A DNA stretch of 64,000 nt from Saccharicrinis aurantiacus (GTDB lineage Bacteria; Bacteroidota; Bacteroidia; Bacteroidales; Marinilabiliaceae): contig NZ_LYBV02000022.1 in the NCBI RefSeq assembly GCF_001660705.2, forward strand, positions 62,001-126,000, written 5' to 3'. Shown here piece by piece: positions 28,121 to 37,274 of the stretch. The position numbers and the translations under genes were made by a program. Under the pieces are notes generated by a model that saw only the letters and a program-made list of their open reading frames with translations, was not told the origin of the DNA and did no database searches. Every line of letters begins with the position of its first letter. Positions within the stretch are counted from its first letter, which is position 1.

Positions 28121-29020
28121 ATGCTATTATCCAACGAAGCTTTAAAAGAATTATGTAATCAGGGAATTGATGCTGCTATTAAGGCAGGGTCCCTAATCGA
28201 ATTTTACGCTAACAAAAGCATAATAGTTAATTATAAGGATAATAACGGAGGAACAAGCGACGCTTCAAAAGTAGTAACAGAGGTTGATATAAAAAGTCAA
28301 AATACGATACTTAAAACTCTTGAAAAAGGAATAGAAAAGTTTGATTTAGCCTTACTAACCGAGGAATCTGTAGATGATAAAAGCCGCTTTGAAAAAGATT
28401 ACTTCTGGTGTATTGATCCCCTTGATGGTACTTTACCTTTCACCGAAGGAGTTGAAGGTTATTCGGTTTGTATAGCGCTTGTAAATAAGGGCGGCGAGCC
28501 AGTTATTGGCATAGTTTACGACCCAAAGAATGATACTCTTTACCATGCCATTAAAGGGTGTGGTGCATTTGTAAATCATAAACCCCTCTCCTTTCAGCAC
28601 GATTCAACTGAAGCTTTCTATTTGATAACAGACCGAAGTTTTGTAAAGCATCGCCATTATAAAGAAGTTGAGTTACATATAAAATACGAAGCTCTAAAAA
28701 ATGGGGCCCAAGAATTTAACGTAATTAAAGACATGGGTGCTGCCATGAATGCAATAAATGTAATAATTAAGCGGAATGCTTGCTACTTCAAATTTCCGAA
28801 AGATGAGCAAGGTGGTGGTAGTATTTGGGATTTCGCTGCTACGGCATGCATCCTAAATGAATTAAAAATGGAAGTAAGTGATTTTAACGGAGCACCTCTC
28901 CCATTAAATAAATCAAATACAACTTTTATGAATGATTGCGGTATTATCTTTTCCCCCAATAAAGAAATTACAGGTTGGATACATTCAGCGCATAAAAAAG
29001 TGCAGAGTACGAATTGGTAG
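28121..29020 (+). CDS. Inositol monophosphatase-family phosphatase (CysQ/IMPase-like)
   Basis: A 299-residue Mg2+-dependent, Li+-sensitive-type phosphatase. Metal ligands are visible in LLTEESVDD, IDPLDGTLPFTEG and the C-terminal SIWDFAATACIL (WDxAA motif). An insertion and a VTEVDIKSQ segment fit the family. It may hydrolyse 3'-phosphoadenosine 5'-phosphate like CysQ or an inositol or sugar phosphate, and the sequence does not decide between them. It forms an operon with the upstream kinase. It ends 5 bp from the convergent peptidase gene with no terminator seen. Confidence 0.87.
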   Translation: MLLSNEALKELCNQGIDAAIKAGSLIEFYANKSIIVNYKDNNGGTSDASKVVTEVDIKSQNTILKTLEKGIEKFDLALLTEESVDDKSRFEKDYFWCIDPLDGTLPFTEGVEGYSVCIALVNKGGEPVIGIVYDPKNDTLYHAIKGCGAFVNHKPLSFQHDSTEAFYLITDRSFVKHRHYKEVELHIKYEALKNGAQEFNVIKDMGAAMNAINVIIKRNACYFKFPKDEQGGGSIWDFAATACILNELKMEVSDFNGAPLPLNKSNTTFMNDCGIIFSPNKEITGWIHSAHKKVQSTNW

Positions 29021-29025
29021 AGGTT

Positions 29026-29880
29026 CTATTTATACCTTCCTCCGCCAATAAAATACTTCTTATAATAAGCTTCGCTTAGTTTGCTAATCATAACGCCTCT
29101 GCTTGAAGAAGCATGCACAAACTCACCATTACCTAGGTAAATACCCACATGATTCACTCTATTCTTCTTAATCTTGAAGAATACTAAATCTCCTTCTTTC
29201 AAAGAGTGTTTTCCTACCTTTTTCGATTTCGCATGCTGATCAGCTGAAGAACGAGGTATACTAATATTATAAGTACTTTTGTATACTTGGCAAGTTAAAC
29301 CTGAGCAATCAATACCTGATTTAGTATTGCCCCCATAACGGTACCTTGTACCTAACCATTTTTTTGTCTCCTTTGAAAGCGACGATTTTTTTGCTGGCTT
29401 TGCAGCTACTTTAACTTCGCCATTATTTACCTTAGGCGCTGGTGCTTGTTGAGGCTTATTTGTTAGCTGAGCAATTTTTCTATTACACTGCTCTATTTCT
29501 CTTTTTTTCGAAGTCAATTGGTTTTGCACGGCACTCAACTCTTTTCGTTTGGCTGTGAGCTGATCTAATATCCTTTGTTCCTTTCGTTTAATTTTCGTTT
29601 TGTTCCTTCGCTTTTTTCGTTTACCAGCCTCGGCCCAAGCCTGCTTTTTTATAACATCTTCCTCAATAATTAAAGCTTGTTCAGTTTTACGCAGCTTCAG
29701 CATTGCTTTCTCGGCTGCCTTTATCTCCTTCTGTAACTCTTTAATTTCTTTTTTCGTTCCACTAGCTAAGCTTTCAATGTCACTCTCATCAGAAATTACA
29801 TCTGACGTAGCATATAAGTTAGAAAATGATAACAAGCTTAAGACTAGTAAGGCTCTATTTATGAATTTTGAGAATTGCAT
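29026..29880 (-). CDS. Secreted NlpC/P60 (C40) cell-wall peptidase with coiled-coil region
   Basis: This 284-residue exported protein has a signal peptide ending SNLYA. A long charged coiled coil (about residues 30-140, rich in KE/KR) follows, then a proline/alanine linker. The NlpC/P60 domain has catalytic Cys in SGIDCSGLTCQ and His in VNHVGIYLGNG, with FVHAS supporting the third position. These enzymes cut gamma-D-Glu-diamino-acid bonds in peptidoglycan stems. The coiled coil may be an autoinhibitory or divisome-binding part. The start at 29880 is preferred over a GTG at 29901 because the -7 box at 29901-29908 overlaps the latter. Confidence 0.9.
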   Translation of the reverse strand: MQFSKFINRALLVLSLLSFSNLYATSDVISDESDIESLASGTKKEIKELQKEIKAAEKAMLKLRKTEQALIIEEDVIKKQAWAEAGKRKKRRNKTKIKRKEQRILDQLTAKRKELSAVQNQLTSKKREIEQCNRKIAQLTNKPQQAPAPKVNNGEVKVAAKPAKKSSLSKETKKWLGTRYRYGGNTKSGIDCSGLTCQVYKSTYNISIPRSSADQHAKSKKVGKHSLKEGDLVFFKIKKNRVNHVGIYLGNGEFVHASSSRGVMISKLSEAYYKKYFIGGGRYK

Positions 29881-29900
29881 GTGAGTTCGATTTATAGGCA

Positions 29901-29908
29901 CAAATATA
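29901..29908 (-). promoter_or_regulatory. -7 promoter box of the NlpC/P60 gene
   Basis: The minus strand reads TATATTTG (consensus TAnnTTTG), with a TTTG 21 bp further upstream (29930-29933). It decides the choice of the downstream ATG at 29880. Confidence 0.6.
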
Positions 29909-29988
29909 ATGAATAAGAGATGCGCTGATCAAAAGTGACCATAAAAATTACTCTCAAACAAAATACACGGCATTAAGTAACTGTTTAC

Positions 29989-29996
29989 TATATTTG
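29989..29996 (+). promoter_or_regulatory. -7 promoter box of the CapA-like gene
   Basis: TATATTTG matches TAnnTTTG, 23 bp before the start at 30019. Confidence 0.55.
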
Positions 29997-30018
29997 AAGT
30001 CTAAAAATAAACATACAA

Positions 30019-31119
30019 ATGAGATTATATTTATCCTTCGTTTTAATTAGTATCGCATCAAGCATTTGGGCTCAAGATGCAAAGACTGTTTCGCTACTAT
30101 TTGTAGGAGATGTAATGGGACATGGCACACAAATCAATAGTGCTTATAACGAAGAAACCCAAAAGTACGAGTATGATGGCTGTTTCAAATATGTAAGTAA
30201 TATTTTTAATGATGCCGATTTTTGCGTTGCCAATCTTGAAGTTACCCTAGCAGGCCCCCCATATAAAGGCTATCCTCAATTTAGCTCGCCTGATGCTTTA
30301 GCCATTGCCATGAAAAATGCCGGAGTAAATGCAATAGTAAATGCAAACAACCATTGTGTAGATAGGCGTAAACAAGGGTTAGAGCGAACAAATGAAGTAT
30401 TAGATAGTTTAGAACTTCCGCGCACCGGAACTTTTAAAGACGAAGAAGATAGGAAAAAACACAACCCAATGTGGCTCGAAAAAGATGGGGTTACCATAGC
30501 TATTTTGAACTATACATATGGCACCAATGGTATACCCGTTACCGAACCCAATAAGGTTAATTTTTTGGATAAAGAGCTCATTAAATCAGACATAAAAACG
30601 ACTAAAGCTATGAAGCCCGATTTTATCATCGCTTTTGTGCACTGGGGCCTAGAATACCAAACCGTTGAAAATAAAACACAACGCGATTTTAATAAGTTCT
30701 TTAACGATAATGGAGTTAATATCGTTATTGGTTCTCATCCTCACGTGCTGCAGCCTATTCATAAAACAGATACTAACTTTGTAGTTTATTCTTTGGGTAA
30801 TTTTGTCTCTAACCAACGTACACATCCGCGTGATGGAGGCGCTATGGTTCGGATTGAATTAACGAAAGATAAGGATATTAAAAAATTGAGCGACGCATCC
30901 TATTATTTAACATGGGTTCATACCCCTACTATTAATGGCAAAAAAGAGTTTCGGGTTTTACCTGTTAGTCCGTTTGAAGATGAAGCTTACTTCTTAGATA
31001 CAAAATCGCACAATAGATTGAAAGATTACAAAAAGGAAGCTGAAGCAATTTATAAAAACAACACTGATATTCAGGAAATGATTTTTAACGCGGATTTACC
31101 CGGATGGGAGAAAAAATAA
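30019..31119 (+). CDS. CapA-family protein (PgsA-like metallophosphatase fold)
   Basis: This 366-residue exported protein has a signal peptide (residues 1-18, SSIWAQ). Its CapA domain shows metal-type motifs LLFVGDVMGHGTQ, CVANLEVTLAG, VNANNHCVD and IGSHPHVLQPI. Family members are linked to capsule or poly-gamma-glutamate production, but many Bacteroidota homologues have no such cluster nearby and their role is unknown. Here it stands alone between a cell-wall peptidase and MltG, so a cell-envelope role is a reasonable inference. Confidence 0.88.
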   Translation: MRLYLSFVLISIASSIWAQDAKTVSLLFVGDVMGHGTQINSAYNEETQKYEYDGCFKYVSNIFNDADFCVANLEVTLAGPPYKGYPQFSSPDALAIAMKNAGVNAIVNANNHCVDRRKQGLERTNEVLDSLELPRTGTFKDEEDRKKHNPMWLEKDGVTIAILNYTYGTNGIPVTEPNKVNFLDKELIKSDIKTTKAMKPDFIIAFVHWGLEYQTVENKTQRDFNKFFNDNGVNIVIGSHPHVLQPIHKTDTNFVVYSLGNFVSNQRTHPRDGGAMVRIELTKDKDIKKLSDASYYLTWVHTPTINGKKEFRVLPVSPFEDEAYFLDTKSHNRLKDYKKEAEAIYKNNTDIQEMIFNADLPGWEKK

Positions 31120-31176
31120 TTCGATGATTTTGAGTCAGAAGAGAACTTGATACTCATAAAATGAGTCATAATAAAA

Positions 31177-31222
31177 AAAGGTCTTAAAGCACAGAATAAT
31201 ATGCTTTAAGACCTTTCTTTTT
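31177..31222. terminator. Bidirectional terminator between capA-like gene and mltG
   Basis: AAAGGTCTTAAAGCA (31177-31191) pairs with TGCTTTAAGACCTTT (31202-31216), 15 bp perfect, with A and T runs on either side serving both convergent genes. Confidence 0.85.
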
Positions 31223-31236
31223 TCTATTTCAGATAT

Positions 31237-32298
31237 TTACCGTCGTATACCACGTTTACGAAGTTCGTTTTGATACTTGCGAGCATTTTTATTATGCTCG
31301 GTTAAGGTTTTGGCAAAATTATGGTAGCCCGAAAAATCTTCTTTAGCACACATATATAAATAGCGATGCTCTGCAGGGTTTAGAACCGCATCAATACCTT
31401 GTATTGATGAAATACGAATTGGTCCGGGAGGCAAGCCTGCATACATATAAGTATTATAAGGCGAATCTATTTTCATATCCTTATTTAACAAGCGCTTAAT
31501 GGTAAAATCGCCCAAAGCATATTTTAAAGTAGGATCAGCCTGCAAGCGAATATTCTTGTTTAAACGATTTAAATACAAACCTGCCACCTTGGGTTTTTCA
31601 TCAGCTTTAACCGTTTCTTCATCTACAATTGCAGCCAATGTTGTTACCTCAACTGGTGTTAATCCTTGCGCTTTAGCTTTATCAACTCTACTGGTATTCC
31701 AAAACTTTTTATACTCTTTTTGCATACGAGCTACAAATTCCTTTGCGTCGGTATCCCAATACATTTGGTAGGTATTAGGAATAAAAAGAGCAGGTAAAGT
31801 ACTTTCAGTAAAGTTTATTTCTTTTAAATATTCTTTATTCGTTAATAAGTTCAGCAAATCAACAGAATCGAGCATAAGCTGACCTGCAATGCTCCCGGAT
31901 AATTCCTCTATGGTTCGGATATTATTAAATACTACATTTATTGGATCCTGAATACCCAAACGCAGCATGTTTACCAACTCATTATTATTCATTCCGTTGG
32001 CAATTTTATAACGGCCTGTCTTAATTAACGAAGGATAGCTTTTACGCTCAGCAACCCAAATAAAGCCATCAATATTACTTACTATCTTTTGTTCTACCAG
32101 TTTATTGCAAACATCTTTAAAACCATCATTGCTACCTATATGCAAATACGTTTGTGGTTTATCTAAAACAACACTTGTTCCGTATATAAACTTATAAAAC
32201 CTTCCTCCAACTAATATTATTACAATTACAATTAAAGCTAAAAATAGCCCCAATCGCTTAACCTTCTTCTTTATCTTACGATTTGTTTTTTTTCCCAT
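31237..32298 (-). CDS. mltG: Endolytic peptidoglycan transglycosylase MltG
   Basis: This 353-residue protein has a single N-terminal membrane helix (about 15-32) after a lysine-rich cytosolic start. A LysM-like subdomain follows, then the YceG catalytic domain. The active glutamate lies in LAAIVDEETVKADE, and LQADPTLKYALGD and SPYNTYMYAGLPPGPI are diagnostic. MltG cuts nascent glycan strands and sets their length. Length and motifs are normal. It is monocistronic. Confidence 0.94.
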   Translation of the reverse strand: MGKKTNRKIKKKVKRLGLFLALIVIVIILVGGRFYKFIYGTSVVLDKPQTYLHIGSNDGFKDVCNKLVEQKIVSNIDGFIWVAERKSYPSLIKTGRYKIANGMNNNELVNMLRLGIQDPINVVFNNIRTIEELSGSIAGQLMLDSVDLLNLLTNKEYLKEINFTESTLPALFIPNTYQMYWDTDAKEFVARMQKEYKKFWNTSRVDKAKAQGLTPVEVTTLAAIVDEETVKADEKPKVAGLYLNRLNKNIRLQADPTLKYALGDFTIKRLLNKDMKIDSPYNTYMYAGLPPGPIRISSIQGIDAVLNPAEHRYLYMCAKEDFSGYHNFAKTLTEHNKNARKYQNELRKRGIRR

Positions 32299-32835
32299 CG
32301 ATAAATATAATTTAATACCTGCAAATATGGCATTTTATCTATAAAAGGGAAAATATTATTGTTGTTGTATCCTAGCAAATTGATAGAATATTCCTTAATC
32401 ACCTTCTCCTCTGAAAATTTATGAGTCTTTAATAATTTTGATATAGCCTTATCAATTTCTATCAGTATATTTTATGGTTAAGTAAACACTAATACCTTCT
32501 ATATATTTACCTTGATAGGTGACGCTATTTCCGAAAAACAGAATGTATCTTTATCTTATTCTCAACCCTATAGTATTGAGAATAAGATTGATTTTGAACG
32601 ATGATAAAGAGAAGTAGAAGTAATAGACTCCGAATAGTTGGTTTATTGCGTAAAACTAATGCAGTACACTTATTACGAGCAGCGCGGATAGGAATGGCAG
32701 CAAGGGGTTTGGTTAGCCATGATGCAGGGAGAACGGAGGCGACCTAAGAAGCCCCCGTAACGACCATGCAGCATGTGCTTACTAAACCCCTTGCTATAAT
32801 GGATAGCCGCTTAAGCTGCCCAAATTATAAGTTTT
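32299..32835. other. Gene-free stretch holding the long structured element
   Basis: This 537-bp spacer lies between mltG (its promoter end, with a CATATTTG box near 32324) and the 3' end of the GH3 gene. Its last 155 bp are dominated by the long hairpin element at 32686-32810. The remaining 350 bp, including short TATTGAGAATAAGAT-like repeats around 32555-32590, show no gene. Confidence 0.55.
32686..32810 (+). repeat. Structured intergenic element, copy 2 (long hairpin)
   Basis: Flanks GGATAGGAATGGCAG (32686-32700) and GCTATAATGGATAGCCGC (32793-32810) match copy 1 at 1033-1116. Between them a nested hairpin forms: CAAGGGGTTT (32701-32710) pairs with AAACCCCTTG (32784-32793). CATGATGC (32718-32725) pairs with GCAGCATG (32768-32775), and ACGGAGGC (32733-32740) pairs with GCCCCCGT (32751-32758), leaving a 10-nt loop. 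It is not followed by a T run, so it is not a simple terminator. Function unknown. Confidence 0.65.
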
Positions 32836-35193
32836 TTACTCATTTTTAGAGAAGAATATTTGACGTCCATTGGGTAAAAGCAAATTGTCGCCCGTGATAT
32901 TAATGGTTCCTCTTAGACGAATATCAGTACTTGAGGCACCAATTTTAAACTCATAGGCGTCAGACTCAATAAGCCATTGGTTATTTTTGTATTGTGCCAA
33001 CTGCTGTGGCGATACCTTAAAGGTGATTTCCTTTTCTTCGCCGGCAGACAGTGTTACTCGCTGAAACCCTTTAAGCATAATTGATTTAAGCGTAGCATTA
33101 GTATTTGTTGGTGAAACGTATAATTGTACCACCTCTGTACCTTGGCGCTCTCCAGTGTTTTTTATTTTGCACGATATGTTAAAGCTTTCTTTTGTGATTT
33201 TTGTTTGGCTTTTCATTTTAATATCGCTGTACTCGTATTGAGTGTACGAGAGCCCGTAACCAAAGGGATATTGGGGCTGATTAGCTTCTGTATAGCCATT
33301 TTGGTAATTGATTTCTACCTTTTCTTCGGTGCGCGGATAAGTAACACAGAGCTTACCTGATGGATTAACATTACCCAAAAGAATATCGGCAATGGCATTA
33401 CCTGCTTCTTCACCAGGAAACCAGGCTTGCACTATAGCAGCACATTGCGCTTCAATGTCGGCAATTACTTGCTGTCGTCCGCTAAGCAAAACCAAAATAA
33501 CTGGTTTACCCGTAGCAATTAGTTTCTTAACAAATGCCTCTTGCTCACCTGGTAGTTTAATGCCTTTTCGCCATCGTCCTTCACCATTTAAATACAGGTT
33601 TTCACCCATCGCAGCAATAATAACATCACTTTCGTTGGCTATTTCAATGGCCTTATGAAGATTGGGTTGTGGTAACCCGCTTATGGTGAGTAGTTTTAAT
33701 TTCTCTATGCGACTATCGCCAAAGCTTTTTGTATCAATCTGAGCTTCAAGAGCTGCACTCCAATCACAACCACGTTCATGCTTTAATTCAATATCCTTAG
33801 CTAATCGGTTTTCTAAGCCTTCTTTTAGCGTAACTAATTTAGGGTTATTAATGTCAAAGGTAGCTTGTTTCCAAAAAGCTCGCATACCCTGATAGGTATA
33901 ATCGCCCAACAAACCGTGTACTGTTGCAGCATTGGGACCTACTAATGCTATTTTTTTCACCTCCGTTTTTAATGGTAAAATGCCATCATTCTTTAACAGT
34001 ACAATGGATTGACATGCTGCATCATAAGCCAATTTTCGGAATGCAGGCGGATCAAGATCTAAAGCTCCATCAACCCCTATAACAGGTGATTCATCAAGCA
34101 AACCTAATTTAGCCTTCATAGTTAGAGAACGACGTACGGCGGTATTAATAAGCTCCTCGGTAACCAATCCTTCTTTAATGGCCTGAGGCAATTTGGGGTA
34201 AGCCACTGGTGATGATAATTCAATATCAACCCCTGCATTAAGTGCCAAAGCACCTGCTGTTAGGGTATCTTTAGCAATTTTATACTTTTTATGTAACATG
34301 TTTATTGAGCCGTAATCGCTCACCACCAAGCCATCAAAACCCACTTCTTTACGCAACATTTGATCCAACATAATTGGATTAGCAACAACTGGTAAAGCAC
34401 GATAAACTCCATAGGATGGCATAACACTTTTTGCCCCTGCAACTTTTATACATGCTTCGTGGGGCATTAAATACTCTTCGTAAAGTTGCTTGGTGTCGTT
34501 ATTATTTGTTCCGTAACCTGCAAAATGTTTTACGGTAGCAGCTACTCCCGTTTTAAGATCATTGCCTTGTAAGCCTTTTACAAAGGCCACTCCCATTCGG
34601 GATGTTAAATAAGCATCCTCGCCATAGCTCTCTTGGTGGCGATTCCAATGTGCTGTTCTACTTAAATCGAGCATTGGCGAGAGGGCAAATGTAGCACCTA
34701 CAGCACGCATATTTTGAGCAGTGGAACTAGTATTGTTTTTAACTAAATCAGGGTTCCATGAGCACCCTATACCAATTTGCTGAGGAAAGGTTGTTGCTCC
34801 AAGGGTAGCAAAACCGGTTATAGCTTCCTCGTGAAATATAGCCGGAATTTTTAAGCGAGTGCCTGTTATCAAATAATTTTGAACTTCTCGCACTAGGTCG
34901 CGCAATGCTTCTGGCTCTAACTCCATCCCGGAAGAAAACTGGCAAAAATGTCCAATTCCGTATGGAATATGACTTTTACACTTTTCTAAATCTAGTTTCC
35001 CATCAGTCATGATGTCCCTAAGGCGAGTACCCATTAATTGTGCAATTTTCTCATCCATAGTCATGTCAGCCATAATAGCATCAACTTGAGCATCAATCTG
35101 TGGATTAGAAAAATTTGTATAGGTATTTAACTGTGCCAACATTAATGGTTGCGCACAGATAAAAATTAAAATAAAGACTTTAATACTTTTCAT
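32836..35193 (-). CDS. Secreted glycoside hydrolase family 3 (beta-glucosidase type)
   Basis: A 785-residue exported enzyme with a signal peptide ending LMLAQ. The N-terminal GH3 barrel contains TVKHFAGYG and the nucleophile aspartate near residue 292 in GLVVSDYGSI. The GH3 C-terminal domain carries IVLLKNDGILPL and VILVLLSGRQ, and a fibronectin-III-like domain ends the protein (STNTNATLKSIMLKGFQRV). It is of BglX type and length. Likely substrates are beta-linked oligosaccharides in the periplasm. It is monocistronic with a -7 box at 35240-35247 and no Sus genes adjacent. Confidence 0.92.
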   Translation of the reverse strand: MKSIKVFILIFICAQPLMLAQLNTYTNFSNPQIDAQVDAIMADMTMDEKIAQLMGTRLRDIMTDGKLDLEKCKSHIPYGIGHFCQFSSGMELEPEALRDLVREVQNYLITGTRLKIPAIFHEEAITGFATLGATTFPQQIGIGCSWNPDLVKNNTSSTAQNMRAVGATFALSPMLDLSRTAHWNRHQESYGEDAYLTSRMGVAFVKGLQGNDLKTGVAATVKHFAGYGTNNNDTKQLYEEYLMPHEACIKVAGAKSVMPSYGVYRALPVVANPIMLDQMLRKEVGFDGLVVSDYGSINMLHKKYKIAKDTLTAGALALNAGVDIELSSPVAYPKLPQAIKEGLVTEELINTAVRRSLTMKAKLGLLDESPVIGVDGALDLDPPAFRKLAYDAACQSIVLLKNDGILPLKTEVKKIALVGPNAATVHGLLGDYTYQGMRAFWKQATFDINNPKLVTLKEGLENRLAKDIELKHERGCDWSAALEAQIDTKSFGDSRIEKLKLLTISGLPQPNLHKAIEIANESDVIIAAMGENLYLNGEGRWRKGIKLPGEQEAFVKKLIATGKPVILVLLSGRQQVIADIEAQCAAIVQAWFPGEEAGNAIADILLGNVNPSGKLCVTYPRTEEKVEINYQNGYTEANQPQYPFGYGLSYTQYEYSDIKMKSQTKITKESFNISCKIKNTGERQGTEVVQLYVSPTNTNATLKSIMLKGFQRVTLSAGEEKEITFKVSPQQLAQYKNNQWLIESDAYEFKIGASSTDIRLRGTINITGDNLLLPNGRQIFFSKNE

Positions 35194-35650
35194 TATCGTG
35201 AAATTTATTTGAGGTTTTAAGTACTACTATTGATAGAGGCAAAAATAAGAGGAAGCGCATAGCTATTTAATGTAAAGAACTAGTTTTAAACTAGACTATT
35301 TTACATTTCATAAACGCTTAAAAACAATCCAAAATACTCATCTATAACTAAAGGGTGTTTAGGTATATAAAATAGGGGAATAATAAAATGGAAGCCAATA
35401 AAAAAGTTCCGCATTTAAAAACAACACCTACATATTACCAGCAGGGTATTACAAAAAAAGTCATTTTTTTTATTGGACTAAATACCTCATAATTTTGACT
35501 AATTCATTATAAGTAATGATTAAAAAGACTTGATGGTCTTTATTATACTCTAAAGCCCTTTTTTAATAGAACCTTTTCACTTTCTAGGCGTAATAAAGGC
35601 TGTTTATAATTTATAAAACAATACATATAAACTCTTAACTAGAATTTTTT
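35194..35650. other. Divergent promoter region, GH3 and lipoprotein genes
   Basis: This 457-bp AT-rich spacer holds the GH3 -7 box (TATTTTTG on the minus strand, 35240-35247). A small hairpin, AAAGAC (35524-35529) with GTCTTT (35536-35541), lies upstream of the lipoprotein gene. I see no open frame worth reporting and no clear -7 box for the plus-strand gene. Confidence 0.5.
35240..35247 (-). promoter_or_regulatory. -7 promoter box of the GH3 gene
   Basis: The minus strand reads TATTTTTG, matching TAnnTTTG, 47 bp before the start codon. Confidence 0.5.
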
Positions 35651-37267
35651 ATGAAAAGACAATTAATAAGTAAAGTATTAGCTATTTGTGCTATACTAAC
35701 TGTTTATAGTTCTTGTAATCTCGATGATTTCGATTTAGAAAAGATGGCAGACCCTTCTTTTAACTTAGGGTTAAAAGCTCCAATAGCGAGTGGTTCGTAT
35801 ACCATGGGTCAAATAATTGATAATATTGACGATCCTGATAGTTTAATAATAGTTGATAATGAAGGCTTGTTCCGAATTTCTTATGTAGATGATAATATCT
35901 TTACTTTTCATGCTTTTGAGTTGGTTAATATTCCTAGCATTTTAACTCCAAATGATTTTGAGATAGGAATTAACGACCTAGTAGGAACTTCTCTTCCCGA
36001 TGGAGGCGTGTACATAACAATTAAGGATGCTGAGCCTTTTATTGAAGAAAAAGAACATACTGTTGATGTTGGAAACGAAGGGAATGATGAAGATATCTTC
36101 TTATCTGAGATGATAATTGGCTCTTCAGATTTTATTGTTAAGCTTACTACTAGTATCAATTCGCCAATGTCTGCTGTAATAACGCTTGACAATTGTTATA
36201 AAAATGGAGTCCCTGTTACGTGTACTTTAACAGATTCTGAACCAACAAAAACAATCAGCCTGGCTGGTTCAACTATAGATTTTACACAAAGCAACAAGGA
36301 AAATTTATTACTTTATTCAACCAGTGTAAGACTTGAGGATAATGACAATGCTTATATCGAATCAACAGATTGGGTCAATATCAACCTTACTTTAACGGAT
36401 ATACATCCTGAATATATAGAAGGAGATTTCGGACAAAAGACTATTGATATAGATCCTGAAGTTTTGGATTTTACAAGTGAAATATTTGAATCCTTAGGTG
36501 GCAATATCATTTTAGAGAATCCTATATTCAAGCTAAATATTTCAAACTCAATTGGAGTACCTAGTGCAGTCGACTTTCAACTTTCGGCAGACACTAAAGA
36601 TGAAACTTCTGTTTTATTAAACCCCTCAAATATCAATATCGAAATTCCAAGTGAGGTGGGAGAAAATACGACTGTTGAAAATATTATCGATAGAACTAAT
36701 TCTGATATTATTGAATTTGTTTCATCTCTTCCTGTTGACTCCATTAAATATTTCGGAGATATAGAAATGAATAAGGAAGGTAGAGTAAATACGAACTTTG
36801 TTACCGATGAATCGATGATATCAATAGACCTTGAGATGGATCTTCCTCTTGAAATAACCGTTGAAAGTATGGGTATTCAAGATACTATTCCAATGGATGC
36901 GTTAGATATGGAAGTTTCACTCGACAATACCTCGTTATGGATTAATGCAAACAATTCTATTCCTCTTACCATCTCTTCTGAAATTATATTTATAGATACA
37001 GACAACAAAGCCCTATCTAGACGAATTAAGTTAACCGATTTTGCAGCTGCCAAAGCAGATAAAAATGGAAATACTATAGAAGCTGTTAATTCTGAAATAC
37101 AAATTGAATTAAGTGCTGATGATATGATAAACATACTAGAAGCCAATTCTATGGTATTTGACGCTCGTTTTCAAAGCCCTGAGGACGGAAAAAGTCCAGC
37201 AAGGTTAAAAGAAGAGTATCAGCTTGATATTGAAATGAAATTGGAAACCAGAGCAACACTAAACTAG
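35651..37267 (+). CDS. Large surface lipoprotein of unknown function
   Basis: This 538-residue protein begins with a lipoprotein signal (YSSC, Cys22) followed by NLDDFDLE, an acid-rich start typical of lipoproteins exported to the cell surface in Bacteroidota. The body is rich in Ile, Asn, Asp and Ser with alternating beta-strand patterns and no catalytic motif that I recognise. It ends with a TRATLN stretch. The next gene, a DUF5723 outer-membrane barrel, starts 7 bp later, so the two form an operon and probably work together at the outer membrane. Confidence 0.75.
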   Translation: MKRQLISKVLAICAILTVYSSCNLDDFDLEKMADPSFNLGLKAPIASGSYTMGQIIDNIDDPDSLIIVDNEGLFRISYVDDNIFTFHAFELVNIPSILTPNDFEIGINDLVGTSLPDGGVYITIKDAEPFIEEKEHTVDVGNEGNDEDIFLSEMIIGSSDFIVKLTTSINSPMSAVITLDNCYKNGVPVTCTLTDSEPTKTISLAGSTIDFTQSNKENLLLYSTSVRLEDNDNAYIESTDWVNINLTLTDIHPEYIEGDFGQKTIDIDPEVLDFTSEIFESLGGNIILENPIFKLNISNSIGVPSAVDFQLSADTKDETSVLLNPSNINIEIPSEVGENTTVENIIDRTNSDIIEFVSSLPVDSIKYFGDIEMNKEGRVNTNFVTDESMISIDLEMDLPLEITVESMGIQDTIPMDALDMEVSLDNTSLWINANNSIPLTISSEIIFIDTDNKALSRRIKLTDFAAAKADKNGNTIEAVNSEIQIELSADDMINILEANSMVFDARFQSPEDGKSPARLKEEYQLDIEMKLETRATLN

Positions 37268-37274
37268 AAAAAAC

